Positions 5,714-8,054 of a stretch of 8,054 nucleotides of DNA are shown here, piece after piece. Position 1 is the first letter of the stretch. Every line of letters begins with the position of its first letter. Position numbers and translations under genes: made by a program. The stretch is from SHVO01 sp041919675 (GTDB lineage: Bacteria; Pseudomonadota; Alphaproteobacteria; Rhodospirillales; Rhodospirillaceae), in assembly GCA_041919675.1 (NCBI GenBank), contig JAYRTJ010000147.1, positions 1-8,054 on the forward strand. The letters are read 5' to 3'. The notes under the pieces were generated by a model that was not told the DNA's origin, did not search any database, and worked only from the letters and a program-made list of their open reading frames with translations.

Positions 5714-5731
5714 AGAATGCGCGCGCATTCT
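5714..5731. repeat. Perfect 18-base palindrome
   Basis: AGAATGCGCGCGCATTCT is its own reverse complement, centred on alternating GC. It may be a protein binding site or a chance palindrome; nothing near it defines a promoter. Confidence 0.45.
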
Positions 5732-5810
5732 CTAACTAGGCATTCCCCGCGCGGCGTGACGTTTCAAACCCACCTTGTGCGACCGTGGTTCGAGTCTGCG
5801 TGACTCGGCC

Positions 5811-5843
5811 ATTCTGCTTCGCGGCTCCGCCGCTTCGCAGAAT
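5811..5843. repeat. Long interrupted hairpin, REP-like
   Basis: ATTCTGC (5811-5817) pairs with GCAGAAT (5837-5843), and inside it GCGGC (5821-5825) pairs with GCCGC (5829-5833), with symmetrical TTC bulges and a TCC loop. A partial copy of the arm (CGCAGAAT) recurs about 30 bases on, near 5868. The form resembles dispersed intergenic palindromic repeats. Confidence 0.5.
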
Positions 5844-5886
5844 TTGTCCCCCGCCCTCTCCCGCGACGCAGAATGAGCCCTGGGTA

Positions 5887-5912
5887 GCTTCAGCGAAGCA
5901 GGGCCGAAGCCC
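5887..5912 (-). terminator. Paired hairpins after the aminotransferase gene, probable transcript end
   Basis: Read on the - strand just past the stop codon, GGGC-TTCG-GCCC (5901-5912) forms a short stem with the very stable C(UUCG)G tetraloop. It is followed by GCTTC-GCT-GAAGC (5887-5899). The position, 4 bases after the stop, fits a terminator or 3' end stabiliser. There is no T run, so intrinsic termination would be weak. Confidence 0.4.
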
Positions 5913-5916
5913 CCTC

Positions 5917-7284
5917 TTATCCAATCTCCTGCAGCGTATCGCCCAGTGCGCTGATCAGACTGTCGATCTCCCGCTCCGTGCTGATGAACGGCGGGGCGAG
6001 TTGGATCGTGTCGCCGCCGTAGCGCACGCAGTAGCCCTTCTTGAACATCGCCATGGCGACCTCGTAGGGGCGCTTCGCCGGCTCGCCGGGGACGGGATCA
6101 ATCGTGAGCCCCGCGGCCAAGCCGTAGTTGCGGATGTCGAGCACGTGTTTTGCACCGCGCAGGCCGTGAACGGCGCGCTCGAAGGCAGGCGCCAATTCCG
6201 TCACCCGCTGCATGGAGTTGTCGCTCTCGAGCAGATCCAAGGTGGCGATGGCGGCCGCGCAGGCCACCGGGTGCGCGGAATAGGTATAGCCGTGCGGAAA
6301 CTCGAGCATGTAGCCGGGCGCGTTCGTGGTCATGAACGTGTCATAGATCTCTTTCTTCACGACAACGCCGCCGAGCGGCTGGACGCCGTTCGTGATTTGC
6401 TTGGCGAAGTTGAGGAGGTCGGGCGTGACCCCAAAAGCCTCGGCGGCTGTCCACGTCCCGCAACGTCCAAAGCCGGTAATGACTTCGTCGAAGATAAGAA
6501 GGATGTCGTTCGCGTCGCAAGTCTCGCGCAGGCGCTGAAGATACCCTTCGGGCGGCACCAGGACGCCGGCGGAGCCCGCGAAGGGTTCGACGATCACAGC
6601 CGCGATGGTCGACGCGTCATGCACATTGATGATGTTCTGGAGTTCGTCCGCCAAACCGACAGCCGGGAAATTATGCCCGCCGTCGCGCGGCGGCACGCCC
6701 TTGAAGAACGAGCCGTTGGGCGGCTGCGTATGCGGCAGGTGATCCGCCTCGATGCCCTGCCCGTAGAGTTTGCGGTTGCCGGGGATGCCGCCGACCGAGA
6801 TCCCGCCGAAATTGACCCCGTGATAGCCCTTCGAACGGCCGATGAACCGGGCCTTGCCGGCCTTGCCCTTCAGGCTCCAGTAGGCGCGCGCCATCTTCAG
6901 CGACGTGTCGGCGGCTTCGGAGCCGGAGTCCGTGAAGAACACATGCGCGAGCCCCTTCGGCATGCGCGCGACGATGCGGTTGGCCAGTTCGAACGACAGC
7001 GGATGGGCGAACTGGAACGGCGGCGCGTAATCGAGGACCGCGATCTGTTTGCCGACCGCCTGGATGAGTTCCGTGCGTGCGTGCCCTAACCCCGTGCACC
7101 ACAGGCCGGACAATCCGTCGAACACCCGACGCCCGTCGTCGGTCGTGAAATAGGCGCCCTTGGCCGCCGTGAACAACCTCGGATTGGTTTTGAATTCCCG
7201 GTTGCCGCTGGTGGGCATCCAATGGGCGCTCAACCACGCTGCGTCCGTTCGTGGCGATGGTGGTGAATGCGGCGATGTTTCCAT
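5917..7284 (-). CDS. Class III omega-amino acid:pyruvate aminotransferase
   Basis: A 455-residue PLP enzyme of full family length. It most resembles beta-alanine/omega-amino acid:pyruvate transaminases (EC 2.6.1.18 type), which pass an amino group from an omega-amino acid or amine to pyruvate, giving alanine and a semialdehyde. Visible landmarks are GLSGLWC (about 57-63, with the active-site Trp of this subgroup), the phosphate-binding DSGSEAAD (119-126), GYHG (153-156), IVEPFAGSAGV (231-241), LLIFDEVITGFGR (262-274, with D266 contacting the PLP ring nitrogen), and FAKQITNG (293-300) with K295 as the Schiff-base lysine. RYGGDTIQLAPPFI near the C-terminus fits the substrate-carboxylate region. 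AGGGAG lies 8 bases before ATG 7284. The gene follows the DUF1003 gene by 12 bases and is probably cotranscribed. It has no signal peptide and is cytoplasmic. The exact substrate (beta-alanine, taurine, GABA or another amine) cannot be read from the sequence. The long + strand frame across it is a shadow. Confidence 0.93.
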   Translation of the reverse strand: METSPHSPPSPRTDAAWLSAHWMPTSGNREFKTNPRLFTAAKGAYFTTDDGRRVFDGLSGLWCTGLGHARTELIQAVGKQIAVLDYAPPFQFAHPLSFELANRIVARMPKGLAHVFFTDSGSEAADTSLKMARAYWSLKGKAGKARFIGRSKGYHGVNFGGISVGGIPGNRKLYGQGIEADHLPHTQPPNGSFFKGVPPRDGGHNFPAVGLADELQNIINVHDASTIAAVIVEPFAGSAGVLVPPEGYLQRLRETCDANDILLIFDEVITGFGRCGTWTAAEAFGVTPDLLNFAKQITNGVQPLGGVVVKKEIYDTFMTTNAPGYMLEFPHGYTYSAHPVACAAAIATLDLLESDNSMQRVTELAPAFERAVHGLRGAKHVLDIRNYGLAAGLTIDPVPGEPAKRPYEVAMAMFKKGYCVRYGGDTIQLAPPFISTEREIDSLISALGDTLQEIG

Positions 7285-7296
7285 TGAAACGCTCCC

Positions 7297-7845
7297 TTAG
7301 TCCATATTCAGACGCTTCTTCATAAGGTCGATCATTTCCGCCTGACGGCTCGCGATCGTTTCCAGATGCTGGATTCTCAAGGCGTCGAGCTTTTCATGCA
7401 GCGCCATGATCTCGAGTTCAGCCTTGAGGTTGATTTCGTAGTCGCTCCGCGCGGCGATGCGGTCTTTAGCGGCCTGGCGATTTTGGCTCATCATGATGAT
7501 CGGCGCCTGAAGCGCGGCGATCATGGACAGCATCAGATTGAGGAAGATGAAAGGAAAGGGATCGAACGCCAAATCCCACTTCGCCAGGATGTCCGTATTG
7601 AACAACATCCATGCGAGAAGTACGGCTATAAACGCAAAAATGAACGCCCAGGAGCCGCCAACGGCCGCGACTCGGTCGGCCAGGCGGTCCCACTTGGTCG
7701 CGCTGTCGTCCGCCTCCGCGCTGGAGTCCTTGCTGATCGGCCGGCGCTCCGAGATTTCGCGCAACACCCGCCGTTCTTCCTCATCGAGATTTTCGATCGC
7801 TCTTCCGAGCAGGCGGCGGGCGAGATCGTCGGTCTTCGTCGTCAT
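7297..7845 (-). CDS. DUF1003 family inner-membrane protein
   Basis: A 182-residue membrane protein of usual DUF1003 length; the family's function is not established. A charged N-terminal region (1-60, with LDEEERRVLREISERRPISK) is followed by the first span at about 65-84 (GSWAFIFAFIAVLLAWMLF). Then comes the family signature from about 95: DPFPFIFLNLMLSMIAALQA followed by PIIMMSQNRQ, which includes the second span. The C-terminal part (about 121-182) is a charged helix with heptad-like spacing, probably a cytoplasmic coiled coil. ATG 7845 is chosen over the upstream in-frame ATG at 7911: it gives the normal length, and GAAGGGG lies just before it. The extra 22 residues of the longer form are Arg/Ser/Gly-rich. 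It is the first gene of the operon with the aminotransferase; a functional link is not evident. Confidence 0.88.
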   Translation of the reverse strand: MTTKTDDLARRLLGRAIENLDEEERRVLREISERRPISKDSSAEADDSATKWDRLADRVAAVGGSWAFIFAFIAVLLAWMLFNTDILAKWDLAFDPFPFIFLNLMLSMIAALQAPIIMMSQNRQAAKDRIAARSDYEINLKAELEIMALHEKLDALRIQHLETIASRQAEMIDLMKKRLNMD

Positions 7846-7932
7846 AGGGGCCCCTTCACGGCTGGTGCGGCCCCCCGATTCTGCCAAGGACCTCCGTACA
7901 AGGCCAGTCAAGAGCGGGGGAAGCGGCCGGTT

Positions 7933-7964
7933 TTGGAATCGCTGTCCTTTGCTTGGAATCGCTG
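7933..7964. promoter_or_regulatory. Repeated 12-mer in the divergent intergenic region, candidate operator
   Basis: TTGGAATCGCTG occurs at 7933-7944 and again at 7953-7964, exactly 20 bases apart (about two helical turns). It lies between the DUF1003 start (7845) and the divergent gene at 8025. Direct repeats at this spacing suit a regulator binding on one DNA face or overlapping promoter elements. No confident -35/-10 pair was assigned. Confidence 0.4.
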
Positions 7965-8024
7965 GTCTTGCGCGGCCGAGCGCAATACCCTTCCCCCACG
8001 CGCCCGTTGAAACGGAGTTGAAAC

Positions 8025-8054
8025 ATGCGGTCCATCGCCGCCGGAATGCTTCTG
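8025..8054 (+). CDS. Start of a gene cut by the window edge, probable signal peptide
   Basis: ATG 8025 follows GGAG (8014-8017) by 7 bases and gives MRSIAAGMLL up to the window edge. A basic residue followed by small and hydrophobic residues suits the beginning of a signal peptide. It would be transcribed divergently from the DUF1003 operon. The product cannot be named from ten residues. Confidence 0.45.
   Translation, partial: MRSIAAGMLL

Larger units (their letters stand above)
5493..5916. other. Gene-free interval between the IS element and the aminotransferase gene
   Basis: I find no convincing gene here. Open frames on either strand (for example - strand 5489-5728, which crosses the IS end) lack ribosome sites and recognisable motifs. 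The left part (5493-5730) is less GC-rich and holds a hairpin and an 18-base palindrome. The right part (5811-5912) is GC-rich and holds nested inverted repeats built from CGCAGAAT and GAAGC motifs. A T-arm-like sequence near 5784-5811 does not belong to a complete tRNA. Confidence 0.6.

Noticed and set aside
5489..5728. 79-residue - strand frame crossing the IS right end
   Set aside because: It spans the IS junction, so it cannot be an ancestral gene. No ribosome site or recognisable domain.
5784..5811. tRNA 3' end look-alike: T-loop TTCGAGT, a weak 5-bp T-stem and terminal GCCA
   Set aside because: No matching acceptor strand, anticodon arm or D arm exists in the 60-90 bases upstream, and the same bases form a simple hairpin (CGAGTC with GACTCG). 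A relic att site cannot be excluded but is not supported.
5785..7089. 434-residue + strand frame
   Set aside because: Antisense shadow of the aminotransferase gene, whose PLP motifs and ribosome site are clear on the - strand.
7366..8010. 214-residue + strand frame
   Set aside because: Antisense to the DUF1003 gene and running into the divergent promoter region; no domain or start signal.
1..8054. CRISPR array, defence system or retron
   Set aside because: No regularly spaced repeats, Cas, reverse transcriptase, nuclease or ATPase motifs were seen in any credible frame.

Overview
The window looks like accessory DNA from an alphaproteobacterium, probably of the Hyphomicrobiales (rhizobia and methylotroph relatives). 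This rests on protein style (an omega-aminotransferase, a DUF1003 protein, a three-gene IS66 element, small PepSY-like and Q-rich proteins) and on GC-rich codon use at the right end. The genus cannot be fixed from this sequence.

Positions 1-2925 hold a string of small, mostly unrecognised reading frames on the + strand. The base composition is visibly more AT-rich than at the right end. The best supported are a membrane-anchored PepSY-like protein (66-449), an 80-residue protein (1836-2078), a Q-rich hydrophilic protein (2409-2597) and a 38-residue single-span membrane protein (2729-2845). Several frames join by 4-base ATGA stop/start overlaps. Several are broken: the second PepSY-like copy has a stop where the first has Tyr, the frame at 2075 appears shifted by an extra GA, and the Q-rich frame carries two close amber codons. 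I read this as a decaying or recently damaged island, not an intact system.

Positions 2926-5492 are a complete IS66-family insertion sequence on the - strand (tnpA, tnpB, tnpC in transcription order) with recognisable imperfect terminal repeats starting GTAAGCG. The 8 bases outside each end do not match, so the target duplication is missing. tnpA contains a 24-base tandem duplication and a perfect 26-base palindrome.

Positions 5493-5916 contain no convincing gene, but several hairpins and palindromes. The last of these lie just past the stop of the aminotransferase gene and may end its transcript.

Positions 5917-7845 are a two-gene - strand operon: a DUF1003 membrane protein followed 12 bases later by a class III omega-amino acid:pyruvate aminotransferase. 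Both look intact. A short divergent intergenic region (7846-8024) with a repeated 12-mer leads to the start of a + strand gene at 8025 that is cut by the window edge.

No RNA gene, CRISPR array or clearly new multi-gene system was found. The most interesting material is the decayed small-gene cluster and the structured DNA in and beside the IS element.
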